The notes under the pieces: generated by a model | The model's input: only the letters and a program-made list of their open reading frames with translations | What the model was told of the DNA's origin: nothing | Databases searched by the model: none | Source: Microvirgula aerodenitrificans DSM 15089 | Lineage (GTDB): Bacteria > Pseudomonadota > Gammaproteobacteria > Burkholderiales > Aquaspirillaceae | DNA: 64,000 nucleotides | Direction of reading: 5' to 3' | Assembly (NCBI RefSeq): GCF_000620105.1 | Contig: NZ_JHVK01000002.1 | Coordinates: 248,001 to 312,000 of the forward strand | Translations under genes and position numbers: made by a program | In this document: piece by piece, positions 38,732 through 47,493 of the stretch | How the letters are laid out: every line of letters begins with the position of its first letter | How positions within the stretch are numbered: position 1 is the first letter of the stretch

Positions 38732-39289
38732 ATGGCCGAGTTGCAACACCTCACTTACGCCGACTATATCAAGGCGCATATCCGCACCGTTTCCGACTGG
38801 CCGCAGCCAGGCGTGCAGTTCCGCGACATCACGCCGCTGCTGCAGGATCCGAAAACCTTCCGCGTACTGGTCGACATTTTTGTCCATCGCTATATGGACC
38901 AGCGCGTGGACATGGTGGCCGGGCTCGATGCGCGCGGGTTCATTCTCGGTTCGGTCGTTGCCTATGAGCTGAACGTCGGCTTCGTCCCGATCCGCAAGAA
39001 GGGCAAGCTGCCGTTCACCACCATCGCCGAGCAGTACGAACTCGAATACGGCAGTGCCACGGTCGAGGTCCATGCCGATGCCTGCACGCCGGGTCAGCGC
39101 TTCGTCGTCATCGACGATCTGATCGCCACCGGCGGCACCATGACCGCCGGGGTCAAGCTGCTCCGCCGGCTCGGTGCGGACATCGTCGAAGCCGGCGCCA
39201 TCGTCGATCTGCCGGAACTCGGTGGTTCGCAGGTGATCCGCGATGCCGGTATCCCGCTGTTCACCGTCTGCGATTTCGCCGGCCACTGA
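38732..39289 (+). CDS. apt: Adenine phosphoribosyltransferase
   Basis: 185 aa. It makes AMP from adenine and PRPP. The PRPP loop [15 protein letters not shown] and the N-terminal [15 protein letters not shown] are diagnostic, and [18 protein letters not shown] completes the fold. Downstream of a purine permease, so import and salvage are paired. A perfect 8-bp GC hairpin (39300-39307 with 39315-39322) follows the stop. Confidence 0.96.
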   Translation: MAELQHLTYADYIKAHIRTVSDWPQPGVQFRDITPLLQDPKTFRVLVDIFVHRYMDQRVDMVAGLDARGFILGSVVAYELNVGFVPIRKKGKLPFTTIAEQYELEYGSATVEVHADACTPGQRFVVIDDLIATGGTMTAGVKLLRRLGADIVEAGAIVDLPELGGSQVIRDAGIPLFTVCDFAGH

Positions 39290-39377
39290 TTCGCCCGCTC
39301 CCCGGCGCGGATGACGCCGGGGTCCCCTGTCCAGAACCAAAGATGGTCAGACCACCGCCTCATACAGGAGAGCGAGA

Positions 39378-40880
39378 ATGCAGCAAACTCCCCCCACTAC
39401 CACGCCGCCGGCCGCCGGGCCGGAAGGGCTCCACCGCAGCCTGAAGGCCCGGCACCTGACCATGATCGCCATCGGCGGTTCCATCGGCACCGGGCTGTTC
39501 GTCGCCTCCGGAGCATCGGTGGCCCAGGCCGGCCCTGGCGGCGCACTGGTCGCCTATGCGCTGATCGGCCTGATGGTCTATTTCCTGATGACCAGCCTCG
39601 GCGAACTGGCTGCCTACATGCCGGTTTCCGGCTCGTTCGCCACCTATGGCGAACGTTACGTCGACCCGGGCTTCGGCTTCGCGCTCGGCTGGAACTACTG
39701 GTTCAACTGGGCGGTCACCATTGCGGTCGAACTCGCCGCGGCCCAGATCGTCATGCATTACTGGTTCCCTCACGTTCCCGGGATGTACTGGAGCGTGATC
39801 TTCCTCGCGCTGATGTTCCTGCTGAACTTCATTTCGGTGAAGGGCTTCGGCGAAGCCGAATACTGGTTCGCGATGATCAAGGTCATTACCGTCATCGTCT
39901 TTATCGGCGTCGGTCTGGCCATGATCTTCGGCGTGATGAGCGGCCACACGTCGCCGGGACTGAGCAATTTCTTCATTGCCGACGCCCCGTTCGCCGGCGG
40001 ACTGCCGGCCATGGTCGGCGTGGCGATGATCGCCGGCTTCTCGTTCCAGGGCACCGAACTGATCGGCGTTGCCGCCGGCGAATCGGAAAACCCGGAAAAG
40101 AACATTCCGCGCGCCATCAAGCAGGTGTTCTGGCGCATCCTGCTGTTCTATGTGTTCGCCATCTTCATTATCGGCGCCCTGCTGCCGTACACCGATCCGC
40201 TGCTGCTGAAGAACGACGTGACCGACATCGGCACCTCGCCGTTCACGCTGGTCTTCCAGCGCGCCGGGCTGGCCTTCGCCGCCGGGCTGATGAACGCGGT
40301 GATCCTGACCGCCATCCTGTCGGCCGGCAACTCCGGCATGTATGCGTCGACCCGCATGCTGTACAACATGGCCACCAACGGCATGGCGCCAAAGATCTTC
40401 GCCCGGCTGTCCAGCGGCGGCGTACCGCGCAATGCGCTGTATGCCACCACGGCCATCGGCATGCTGTGCTTCACCTCGTCGCTGTTCGGCGACCAGGTGG
40501 TCTACCTGTGGCTGCTGAACACGTCCGGCATGTGCGGCTTCATCGCCTGGCTCGGCATCGCCATCAGCCACTACCGCTTCCGCAAGGGCTTCCTGCTGCA
40601 GGGCCACTCGCTGGACGAGCTGCCGTACCGCTCGCCGTACTTCCCGTTCGGCCCGCTGTTCGCGTTCTTCCTGTGCATGGTGATCACGCTGGGACAGAAC
40701 TACGAGGCCTTCCTCGGCAACCGGATCAACTGGAGCGCGATCGTCGCCACCTATGTCGGCATTCCGCTGTTCCTCGCCATCTGGTGGGGCTACCGGATCA
40801 AGCACAAGACCCGCTTCGTCAAGTACAGCGAAATGTCGTTCCCGACCAGCGCCCACGAGCGTTCCGGCGACAAGCACTGA
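39378..40880 (+). CDS. lysP: Lysine-specific permease
   Basis: 500 aa, 12 predicted helices, APC superfamily. The sequence is strikingly close to E. coli LysP as I recall it, including LKARHLTMIAIGGSIGTGLF, YFLMTSLGELAAYMPVSGS, GFSFQGTELIGVAAGESENP and LSAGNSGMYASTRMLY. It should import lysine with protons. It is convergent with an antiporter-like gene across a shared bidirectional terminator. No cadA or cadC is visible, so a lysine-decarboxylation acid-stress role is not indicated here. Confidence 0.93.
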   Translation: MQQTPPTTTPPAAGPEGLHRSLKARHLTMIAIGGSIGTGLFVASGASVAQAGPGGALVAYALIGLMVYFLMTSLGELAAYMPVSGSFATYGERYVDPGFGFALGWNYWFNWAVTIAVELAAAQIVMHYWFPHVPGMYWSVIFLALMFLLNFISVKGFGEAEYWFAMIKVITVIVFIGVGLAMIFGVMSGHTSPGLSNFFIADAPFAGGLPAMVGVAMIAGFSFQGTELIGVAAGESENPEKNIPRAIKQVFWRILLFYVFAIFIIGALLPYTDPLLLKNDVTDIGTSPFTLVFQRAGLAFAAGLMNAVILTAILSAGNSGMYASTRMLYNMATNGMAPKIFARLSSGGVPRNALYATTAIGMLCFTSSLFGDQVVYLWLLNTSGMCGFIAWLGIAISHYRFRKGFLLQGHSLDELPYRSPYFPFGPLFAFFLCMVITLGQNYEAFLGNRINWSAIVATYVGIPLFLAIWWGYRIKHKTRFVKYSEMSFPTSAHERSGDKH

Positions 40881-40890
40881 CAGCAGCTGC

Positions 40891-40925
40891 AAAAAGCCCC
40901 CGGCCAGGCAGGCCGGGGGCTTTTT
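40891..40925. terminator. Bidirectional terminator between lysP and the antiporter gene
   Basis: Perfect 15-bp arms (40891-40905 and 40911-40925), loop AGGCA, starting with AAAAA and ending with TTTTT. It works on both strands by symmetry. Confidence 0.92.
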
Positions 40926-40945
40926 CGTTGCCAGCGCAACCGGGG

Positions 40946-42277
40946 TCAGGACTCGGAGCTATCCTCGCCGTGGCGGTGCTTCTCCGCGGCCATCCACACA
41001 TAGATCGGCAGGCCCAGCATCAGCAGCAGCATGCCCCACATGATGGTTTCCGCCCCGGCGCCATACAGCGCCCAGACCGAATAGGCGAAGCCCAGCGAAG
41101 CAATGGCCACCGCACGGCCGACATGGCGCGCCGGCTTGCGGCCGGTGGCGATGAACAGCAGCTCGGCCGCAGCGGCAAACGCGTACGGCAGCAGGGTGGT
41201 CATGGTCGCCAGCAGGATGATGAAGTTGAAGATTTCCACCATGCCGCGGCTGCCGGAGTAGTTGCAGATCAGCAGAATGGTCACCAGCACCGACGACACC
41301 AGCAGGCCGAAGGCCGGCACCCGGCGCTTGCTCAGCTGGGCGAAACGTTTCGGAAACAGTCCGTCGCGCGCGGCGGCAGCCGACACGTGGCACGGCATCA
41401 GCGACCAGCCATTGATCGCGCCGAGGCAGGACACGGCCGCACCGATGCCGACCACGGTATAGGCCCAGTCACCCCACATCACCCGGGCGGCATCGGCCAT
41501 CGGCGCCGGCGAACTGGCAAGCTGGTCGTGCGGCAGCACGCCCATGACCGCAACGGTCACGCCGATATAGACCACGGCAGCGATCAGCGTGCCGATCAGT
41601 GTGGCGCGCGGGATGGTCTTTTCCGGGTTTTCAACATCGCCGGCCGGCACCGCCGCCGATTCGAGGCCGAGGAAGGCCCACAGCGTCAGTGCGGCGACCG
41701 AGCTGATGCCCTGCCCGACAGGCAGGTTGTTCGGATTGAAAACCAGGTTGTCGGCATCGAACCAGAACAGGCCGAGGGTCGCGATGGCCACCAGCGGCAG
41801 CAGCTTGATCACGGTGGTCACCACCGCCACCCCGCCGGCGCTCTCGACCCCGCGCAGATTGATGCAGGTCACCAGCCACACCAGGCCGATCGAGCACAGA
41901 CCGCCGGCGTAATGGTTGCTGGCCAGGATCGGGAAAAAGCCGGACAGATAGCTGGTGAAGGCGACCGCAATGGCGGCATTGCCGGCCCACAGCGCAATCC
42001 AGTAGCCCCAGGCGATCCAGAAGCCGGCAAAGCTGCCGAACGCATCATGCGTGTACGCATACGGTCCGCCGTCGCGCGGCATCCGCGCCGTCAGGCTGGC
42101 GAACACCAGCGCAATCAGTACCGCCCCCATCGCCGTCAGCACCCAGCCCACGATCGCCATCCCGCCATACGGTGCCAGTGACGATGGCAGCAGGAATACC
42201 CCGGACCCGATCATGTTGCCGCAGACCAGTGCAATGCACATCCACAAGCCGAGGCCCTTTTTCTTCTCAGCCATCAT
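40946..42277 (-). CDS. APC-family basic amino acid/polyamine antiporter-like protein
   Basis: 443 aa, 12 predicted helices. The layout follows AdiC/CadB/PotE: GNMIGSGVFLLPSSLA in helix 1, LTLWAFLGLESAAVPAGDVENP in helix 6 (quoted in part: LESAAVPAGDVENP), and a tryptophan in NGWSLMPCH at the place of AdiC W293. Such proteins exchange arginine/agmatine, lysine/cadaverine or ornithine/putrescine. No decarboxylase gene lies nearby, so the substrate is unknown. The gene is preceded by the palindrome-containing spacer at 42278-42621. Confidence 0.85.
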   Translation of the reverse strand: MMAEKKKGLGLWMCIALVCGNMIGSGVFLLPSSLAPYGGMAIVGWVLTAMGAVLIALVFASLTARMPRDGGPYAYTHDAFGSFAGFWIAWGYWIALWAGNAAIAVAFTSYLSGFFPILASNHYAGGLCSIGLVWLVTCINLRGVESAGGVAVVTTVIKLLPLVAIATLGLFWFDADNLVFNPNNLPVGQGISSVAALTLWAFLGLESAAVPAGDVENPEKTIPRATLIGTLIAAVVYIGVTVAVMGVLPHDQLASSPAPMADAARVMWGDWAYTVVGIGAAVSCLGAINGWSLMPCHVSAAAARDGLFPKRFAQLSKRRVPAFGLLVSSVLVTILLICNYSGSRGMVEIFNFIILLATMTTLLPYAFAAAAELLFIATGRKPARHVGRAVAIASLGFAYSVWALYGAGAETIMWGMLLLMLGLPIYVWMAAEKHRHGEDSSES

Positions 42278-42358
42278 TAGCTTTCTCTGATTTACCTACC
42301 CAGAGGGTAATGGCATTGCCGCTCGTTTTCCAACAAAAAATGCACAGAAAGTAAAAAA

Positions 42359-42384
42359 GCCGGCATGTCATAACATGCCGGCCC
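42359..42384 (-). repeat. 26-bp palindromic repeat, copy 1 (terminator-like)
   Basis: Arms GCCGGCATGT (42359-42368) and its exact complement (42373-42382) surround CATA. On the minus strand it is followed by six T (42353-42358), so it works as a terminator for leftward transcription. Copy 2, identical over 26 bp, is 209 bp to the right. Confidence 0.8.
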
Positions 42385-42567
42385 GGACTGTCCATCCACC
42401 CCTAACCCGCGAAGAACGGACGAGCGAAGCGAGGTTTCCCCGCGGCGGCGGGGACGGAAGAGGCAGGATTCAATCAGACAGACTGCCGTGCTCACGGCAG
42501 ATCCTGTCAGTCGGGCGTGTACCGACGCCACTGCTGCCGTCGGTGCCCTCCTTCATGAGCAGTCTGG

Positions 42568-42593
42568 GCCGGCATGTCATAACATGCCGGCCC
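42568..42593 (-). repeat. 26-bp palindromic repeat, copy 2
   Basis: Same 26 bases as copy 1; here the arms extend to 14 bp (42564-42577 and 42582-42595). There is no T-run on either side. It lies 27 bases beyond the stop of the reductase gene. Confidence 0.8.
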
Positions 42594-42621
42594 AGTTTCT
42601 CCTGCCGCGATTTTTCCCTGC

Positions 42622-43647
42622 TTATGCTGCCGGTTTGGTGTCCCTGGACAGGAAGAAGGCATCGGAGAAAAACGCATCTTCCGGCAGCCCGCGCTCGCGG
42701 ATAAAGCTGCCGTGCGCCGCCTCAACCATGACCGGCGCGCCGCAGGCGTAGATCTCGTGGCCGGACAGGTCACTGAAGTCGTCGAGCACCGCCTGGTGGA
42801 CGAAACCGGTCCGTCCGGTCCAGCCGTCCGTCGCCAGCGGTTCGGACAGCACCGGCACATAGCGGAAGTCCGGCAGCCGGGCTTTCCACGCTTCCGGCAG
42901 CGCCGGCATGTACAGGTCGGCCAGGGTGCGCGCGCCCCAGTACAGCACCATCGGCCGCGTCACGCCGATATGGATCGCATGCTCGATAATGGCCTTGACC
43001 GGTGCAAAGCCGGTGCCGCTGGCCAGAAACACGATCGGCTTGTCGGAGTGTTCCTGCAGGAAGAAGCTGCCCATCGGCCCCCGGAAACGCAGGATTTCCT
43101 TTTCCTTCATCTGGTGGAACACGTACTCGGAAAAAGTCCCGCCCGGCATGTGGCGGATATGCAGTTCCAGCAGGCCGTCCTCGTGCGGCGCATTGGCCAG
43201 CGAGAAGCTGCGGGCCTTGCCATCCTTCATCAGGATGTCGATGTACTGGCCGGCGAGGAACTGCAGCCGTTCGGACACCGGGATCTTCAGCTTGAGCACG
43301 GCGACGTCGTGAACACGTTCGATTTTTTCGACCCGGCACGGCAGGGTCTTGATCTGGATGCTGCTGGCCGCTTCGACCTCGCGCACCGAGACGGTGACAT
43401 CGCCGACCGGCTCGGCACAGCACAGCAGTGCCATTCCGTCCTGGCGTTCGGCATCGGGCAGCGCCTTGGCCTGGTGCGGACGGTGACTGACCTCGCCGGA
43501 CAGCACCTTGCCCTTGCAGGCGCCACAGGCACCATTGCGACAGCCATACGGCAGCGCCACGCCCTGGCGCAGTGCGGCCTCGAGAATGGTTTCCTGCGCT
43601 TCGACCGTCAGACAGCGGCCACTCGGTTGCAAAGTCACTTGGGACAT
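42622..43647 (-). CDS. Ferredoxin-flavin NAD(P)H reductase (CDP-6-deoxyglucoseen reductase-like)
   Basis: 341 aa. A plant-type [2Fe-2S] ferredoxin domain (about 1-92: PYGCRNGACGACKGKV, then ALLCC) is joined to an FAD domain (about 100-200: ARSFSLANAP) and a nicotinamide domain (about 205-330: FLASGTGFAPVKAIIE). The architecture is that of one-chain oxygenase reductases and of the family usually annotated CDP-6-deoxy-delta-3,4-glucoseen reductase. It moves electrons from NAD(P)H to an unknown acceptor. No oxygenase or sugar gene is adjacent, so the acceptor cannot be named. The ATG at 43647 (MSQVTLQPSG) matches the family start. Confidence 0.87.
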   Translation of the reverse strand: MSQVTLQPSGRCLTVEAQETILEAALRQGVALPYGCRNGACGACKGKVLSGEVSHRPHQAKALPDAERQDGMALLCCAEPVGDVTVSVREVEAASSIQIKTLPCRVEKIERVHDVAVLKLKIPVSERLQFLAGQYIDILMKDGKARSFSLANAPHEDGLLELHIRHMPGGTFSEYVFHQMKEKEILRFRGPMGSFFLQEHSDKPIVFLASGTGFAPVKAIIEHAIHIGVTRPMVLYWGARTLADLYMPALPEAWKARLPDFRYVPVLSEPLATDGWTGRTGFVHQAVLDDFSDLSGHEIYACGAPVMVEAAHGSFIRERGLPEDAFFSDAFFLSRDTKPAA

Positions 43648-43781
43648 AAACGATCCAGATGCGGTGCGGACAGCGGGTGACGCGGCAAACCCCACGCATC
43701 ACGGCGACAGCCATCCGGGCTGATTGCGATAAAAAAGCCCCGTGTTCGGCGGTGGCGGTGGCGACCGGCTACAATGCCGGC

Positions 43782-44693
43782 ATGCCCGATTTCCCGACCC
43801 TGCTCGTCGTCGGCGCCGGCGATGTCGCCCGGCGCGCGCTCCCTCGTCTGACCGGCCGCTACCGCGTGCTGGTGGTTCACCGCCGGGCGGAACAGGCCAC
43901 CATGTGGCGGGCACTGGGCGCGCTGCCAATCCACGCCGATCTCGACGATCGCGCGTCGCTGGAGCGGCTGGCCGGGCTGGCCGACTGCGTGCTGTACACC
44001 GCGCCGCCGGACGAATCCGCCAGTGGTGACAGCCGGGTCGCGCGGCTTGCCAACGTACTCAAAAGGCGGGCAAGCATACCACGCCGGATAGTCTATATCA
44101 GTACCAGCGGCGTGTACGGCGACCGCCACGGGGCGCCGACACCGGAAACGGCGCCATGCCGTCCGGACTCGGCGCGCGGCATGCGCCGGCTGACGGCAGA
44201 ACGGCTGTGGCGACAATTTGCCCGCCAGACCGGTGCCAGCGTCACCATACTGAGGGCACCGGGCATCTATGCCGGTGACCGCCTGCCGCTGGCACGGCTG
44301 CGCGCCGGCACGCCGTGCGCGATCGCCAGCGAGGACACGCCGGCCAACCGCATCCATGCCGACGATCTGGCCCTGCTGTGCGTGGCCGCGCTCGAACGCC
44401 ATGGTGGCATTCGCTGCTACAACGTCTGCGACGACAGCCAGCTGGCCACCGGCGAGTGGCTGGATGCCATCGCCGACCGTTACCGGCTGACCCGCCCGCC
44501 GCGTCTGCCGCATGCCGAACTGGCCACGGCCGTGTCGCCGGCGCAATGGTCGTTTCTGCGCGAGTCTCGCCTGCTGCTGAATGCGCGCATGCATGCCGAA
44601 CTGCCCGTTGCCTTGCGCTATCCGACCCTGGACGCCTTTCTGGCGTCCGCTGATGCCACCATCGAACTGGTCGCCGACGCGGCCGCCGGGTAA
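43782..44693 (+). CDS. NAD(P)-dependent epimerase/dehydratase-like protein
   Basis: 303 aa. An N-terminal Rossmann strand [15 protein letters not shown] (GxGxxA pattern), [13 protein letters not shown] with the Ser and Tyr-like region, and [14 protein letters not shown] resemble the atypical SDR group that includes E. coli YeeZ. Catalytic Tyr-x3-Lys is not evident, so the reaction is uncertain. It is divergent from the reductase gene and ends 35 bases before trmB, with which it may be transcribed. The start is the ATG at 43782; the frame is open upstream but without family similarity. Confidence 0.75.
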   Translation: MPDFPTLLVVGAGDVARRALPRLTGRYRVLVVHRRAEQATMWRALGALPIHADLDDRASLERLAGLADCVLYTAPPDESASGDSRVARLANVLKRRASIPRRIVYISTSGVYGDRHGAPTPETAPCRPDSARGMRRLTAERLWRQFARQTGASVTILRAPGIYAGDRLPLARLRAGTPCAIASEDTPANRIHADDLALLCVAALERHGGIRCYNVCDDSQLATGEWLDAIADRYRLTRPPRLPHAELATAVSPAQWSFLRESRLLLNARMHAELPVALRYPTLDAFLASADATIELVADAAAG

Positions 44694-44728
44694 CATCGCC
44701 GGCTTTGTCATTCCCCGCGTCCCGCCAC

Positions 44729-45427
44729 ATGGAAAATCCCGACTTCCAGCGCCATATCAAGAGCTTCGTCCTGCGTCAGGGGCACCTGACCCCGGGACAG
44801 AAGCGCGCCTACGACACGCTGTTCCCGCGTTTCGGCATCGAGTACACCGGCCAGCCGCTGGACCTGGATGCCGCCTTTGGCCGCCAGGCAGCGAAAATCC
44901 TCGAAATCGGCTTCGGCATGGGCCAGGCCAGCGCGGAAATCGCCGAGCGCCATCCCGAACAGGATTACCTGGGCATCGAGGTTCACGGACCCGGTGTCGG
45001 CAGCCTGCTGAAGCTGGTCGGCGAGAAGCAACTGGAAAACATCCGCGTCATCCGCCATGACGCGGTCGAAGTCGTGCGGGAAATGCTGCCGGCCGACAGC
45101 CTGGACGGCATCCATATCTTCTTCCCCGACCCGTGGCACAAGAAACGCCACAACAAGCGCCGGCTGGTGCAGCCCGGATTCGTCGCCCTGCTGGTATCGC
45201 GACTGAAGCCGGGGGCCTACCTGCACCTGGCGACCGACTGGGAAGACTACGCCATCCAGATGCTGGACGTGCTGTCCGCCAATCCGGATCTGGTCAACAC
45301 CGCCGCCGGTTACGCGCCACGCCCCGACTACCGGCCACTGACCAAGTTCGAGCAGCGCGGCCTGCGCCTCGGCCACGGGGTCTGGGACCTGGTGTTCCGC
45401 CGGAAACCACTCGTCAGTCCGCAATGA
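44729..45427 (+). CDS. trmB: tRNA (guanine-46-N7)-methyltransferase
   Basis: 232 aa. It makes m7G46 in the variable loop of tRNAs. The SAM-binding strand [27 protein letters not shown], and the catalytic [17 protein letters not shown] are diagnostic; the C-terminal [17 protein letters not shown] is also conserved. The ATG at 44729 (MENPDFQ) is preferred over an ATG eight codons upstream. A short imperfect hairpin lies between this stop and the RHS gene. Confidence 0.96.
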   Translation: MENPDFQRHIKSFVLRQGHLTPGQKRAYDTLFPRFGIEYTGQPLDLDAAFGRQAAKILEIGFGMGQASAEIAERHPEQDYLGIEVHGPGVGSLLKLVGEKQLENIRVIRHDAVEVVREMLPADSLDGIHIFFPDPWHKKRHNKRRLVQPGFVALLVSRLKPGAYLHLATDWEDYAIQMLDVLSANPDLVNTAAGYAPRPDYRPLTKFEQRGLRLGHGVWDLVFRRKPLVSPQ

Positions 45428-45531
45428 CAGTCATGCAACCCCTGCCTAGATCTAGATAAAGACCAGGCAGAGAGTGCTACCGGACACCACGGTACGGCCT
45501 CGCTCCCCGCCGGCCAGCCGTGGAGATCATG

Positions 45532-46452
45532 ATGCCTGCAGTTCAGAATGCCCAGTCCCCGGCTACCCGCCCGCGCCTGACTGCGGCGGTGTCACCCGCC
45601 CCGCTCACGCGGGTCGGCATGCATGGTCAGCTGGTAGACCGGATCGGCACCCGCCAGTGGTATCACCTTGGCAATGGCGCACGCAGCTACGACCCGGTTT
45701 CCCAGCGTTTCCTGCGTCTGGACCCGCACAGCCCGTTCGGCAGGGGCGGTATCAATGCGTATGCATTCTGCAGCGGTGATCCGGTCAACCGGCGCGATCC
45801 ATCCGGCTATTACGTGCTTGGCACCACCACCGACATCACTGGCTACATTGCCAACGCCACCGGCATCCTGGCCAGTCTGGCCGGCATCATCCTCAACTTC
45901 ATGAGTGGCGGCACGCTGGCCCTCATCATCGCCTCGGTCGGCCTTGTAGTGGCAGTGACGGGCATGTCGCTGCAAAGCGCCGGCAGCGCACTGGGAGCGG
46001 ACTCCGCACTGGGCAATGCTCTGTCGCTGGCCGGCAATATCCTGGTCGCCATCGGCAACACCATCGGTTTTGCCACGGCGGTTCATGGCATCAAGACGAT
46101 GGTCGCCCTCCACAAGATACAACTGAGACAGGCGAATCTCGCGGCACTGCAGCACTTGCGGCGCAGACCCGCACGAACGGTGTCCATGCTGTCAGAAAGG
46201 TTCAGCACCACGCGGCAGTGGGTCTCGCAGCATTTCCACAGATTACCCCCCCAGCACGCGCCATTCAGAACGCGGTCTGCCCCGGCATCGGTGCCGGTGT
46301 CATCTGGCCAGAGCAATGCGGCATTCCATGCCGAGACCGCTGCCGGGTCCCTGTTTGAACTCAACGTGCGGGGTCTCCAGTTCACCAGCGGGCTGCCGCG
46401 CTCCCTATCCTGGCACAGCAGCCTCTCACAACTGCCAGGCACTCTGGTCTGA
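45532..46452 (+). CDS. Short orphan RHS-core protein 1
   Basis: 306 aa. Residues about 43-94 are the RHS-repeat-associated core (WYHLGNGARSYDPVSQRFL, then RLDPHSPFG, NAYAF and DPVNRRDPSGYY), the conserved end of the RHS shell of polymorphic toxins. There is no YD-repeat barrel before it. After the core comes a long hydrophobic, glycine-rich region (about 103-185) that could insert into membranes, and then a unique tail rich in R, S and Q. I cannot assign the tail. A second member of the family lies 2.7 kb downstream. The ATG at 45532 is 6 bases after GGAG; the ATG at 45529 and a GTG at 45520 are alternatives. Its last 27 bases overlap the end of the convergent peroxidase gene. Confidence 0.75.
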   Translation: MPAVQNAQSPATRPRLTAAVSPAPLTRVGMHGQLVDRIGTRQWYHLGNGARSYDPVSQRFLRLDPHSPFGRGGINAYAFCSGDPVNRRDPSGYYVLGTTTDITGYIANATGILASLAGIILNFMSGGTLALIIASVGLVVAVTGMSLQSAGSALGADSALGNALSLAGNILVAIGNTIGFATAVHGIKTMVALHKIQLRQANLAALQHLRRRPARTVSMLSERFSTTRQWVSQHFHRLPPQHAPFRTRSAPASVPVSSGQSNAAFHAETAAGSLFELNVRGLQFTSGLPRSLSWHSSLSQLPGTLV

Positions 46453-46935
46453 GCGCGGCAGCAGGCGCTCGATGGCGTCGACAAGCGCTGCCGGCCTGGT
46501 CGCAGGCGCATAGCGATCGACCACCGCGCCCTGCGGGTCGACCAGAAACTTGGTGAAATTCCACTTGATGCGCTCGGTGTTCAGCACGCCGGGCTTCTCG
46601 TGCGTCAGGTAGGCGTACAGCGGATGCGCCTGCGCGCCATTGACATCGATCCTGGCAAACATCGGAAAACTCACCCCGAAGCGGGTGGTGCAGAACTGGC
46701 CGATTTCCGCCTCGTTGCCCGGCTCCTGTCCGCCGAACTGGTTGCATGGAAAGCCGAGCACGCTGAACCGGCGGTCATGGAAACGCTCTTGCAGCGCCTG
46801 CAGGCCAGCGTATTGCGGGGTAAAACCGCACTCGCTGGCGGTGTTAACGATCAGCAGGACCTGGCCCGCATAGTCGGACAGTTTCTGCTCGCTGCCGTCG
46901 AGACGCACGGCGGAAAAATCATGGACACTCGGCAT
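46426..46935 (-). CDS. Glutathione peroxidase family protein (BtuE-like)
   Basis: 169 aa. The thioredoxin fold carries the family tetrad: the peroxidatic cysteine in NTASECGFTPQY, the glutamine in FPCNQFGGQEPG, and the tryptophan and asparagine in IKWNFTKFLVD. It is a cysteine (not selenocysteine) enzyme that reduces hydrogen peroxide or lipid peroxides, probably with thioredoxin in bacteria. The 3' end overlaps the convergent RHS gene by 27 bases. The ATG at 46935 gives MPSVHDFSAV; an ATG eight codons upstream is less likely. Confidence 0.92.
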   Translation of the reverse strand: MPSVHDFSAVRLDGSEQKLSDYAGQVLLIVNTASECGFTPQYAGLQALQERFHDRRFSVLGFPCNQFGGQEPGNEAEIGQFCTTRFGVSFPMFARIDVNGAQAHPLYAYLTHEKPGVLNTERIKWNFTKFLVDPQGAVVDRYAPATRPAALVDAIERLLPRSDQSAWQL

Positions 46936-47006
46936 CGCTGCTCCTTGGCAATGGGTCACAGGGTATAATCCCTACCAATCTACTCAAGTTATCCCCTGGC
47001 CGCTGC

Positions 47007-47477
47007 ATGTTCAATCCCAGCCGTGACGAAGCCCGCCGTTTCCTGTTCGATACCTGGCAGAAGCATCATGCCGGACAGCCGCTGACCGACCTCGAACGGA
47101 TCGCGCTGGCCATCGAACTGGAACACCCCGAATACCAGCCGATGCTGGCCGACCCCGACCGCTACCTCGACCGCGACTGGCGTCCGGAGGGCGGCGAAAC
47201 CAACCCGTTCCTGCACATGATGATGCATCTGTCGATCGAGGAGCAGGTGTCGATCGATCAGCCCGCCGGCGTCCGCGATCTGGTCGACCGCCTCGCGGCC
47301 CGGCTCGGCACCCGTCACGATGCCCAGCATGCGGCGATGGACGGTCTGGCGGAGATGATCTGGCTGGCCCAGCGCAACGGCAGCATGCCGGACCCGAACG
47401 TCTACCTGAACGTGCTGCGCCGCCGGATCGGCGAGGGCGAAGCCTTCGACCTCGCCCGGCCGGGCGACGAACCCTGA
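47007..47477 (+). CDS. DUF1841 family protein
   Basis: 156 aa, cytoplasmic. MFNPSRDEARRFLFDTW at the start, LERIALAIELEHPEY, and NPFLHMMMHLSIEEQVSIDQ match the DUF1841 family of beta- and gammaproteobacteria, for which I know no function. The repeated histidine/methionine segment FLHMMMH could bind metal, but this is only a suggestion. It ends 16 bases before the tag start and probably shares its transcript. Confidence 0.88.
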   Translation: MFNPSRDEARRFLFDTWQKHHAGQPLTDLERIALAIELEHPEYQPMLADPDRYLDRDWRPEGGETNPFLHMMMHLSIEEQVSIDQPAGVRDLVDRLAARLGTRHDAQHAAMDGLAEMIWLAQRNGSMPDPNVYLNVLRRRIGEGEAFDLARPGDEP

Positions 47478-47493
47478 ACCGATGGAGAACGGC

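Larger units (their letters stand above)
42278..42621. other. Structured noncoding spacer with paired palindromes
   Basis: 344 bp without a credible gene. It contains two identical palindromes (separate entries) and, between them, further hairpins. These are CCCCGC/GCGGGG around GGCG near 42439-42454, CTGCCGTG/CACGGCAG near 42483-42500, and ACCGACG/CGTCGGT near 42521-42544. On the minus strand the last hairpin carries a T-run. The cluster could be the 3' region of the reductase message or a short structured RNA; no known RNA family is recognised. Confidence 0.5.

Noticed and set aside
42420-42600. Possible RNase P RNA or 6S RNA in the hairpin-rich spacer
   Set aside because: The segment resembling AGTCCGGG is short and the rest of the conserved core is missing; the length is also too small for RNase P.
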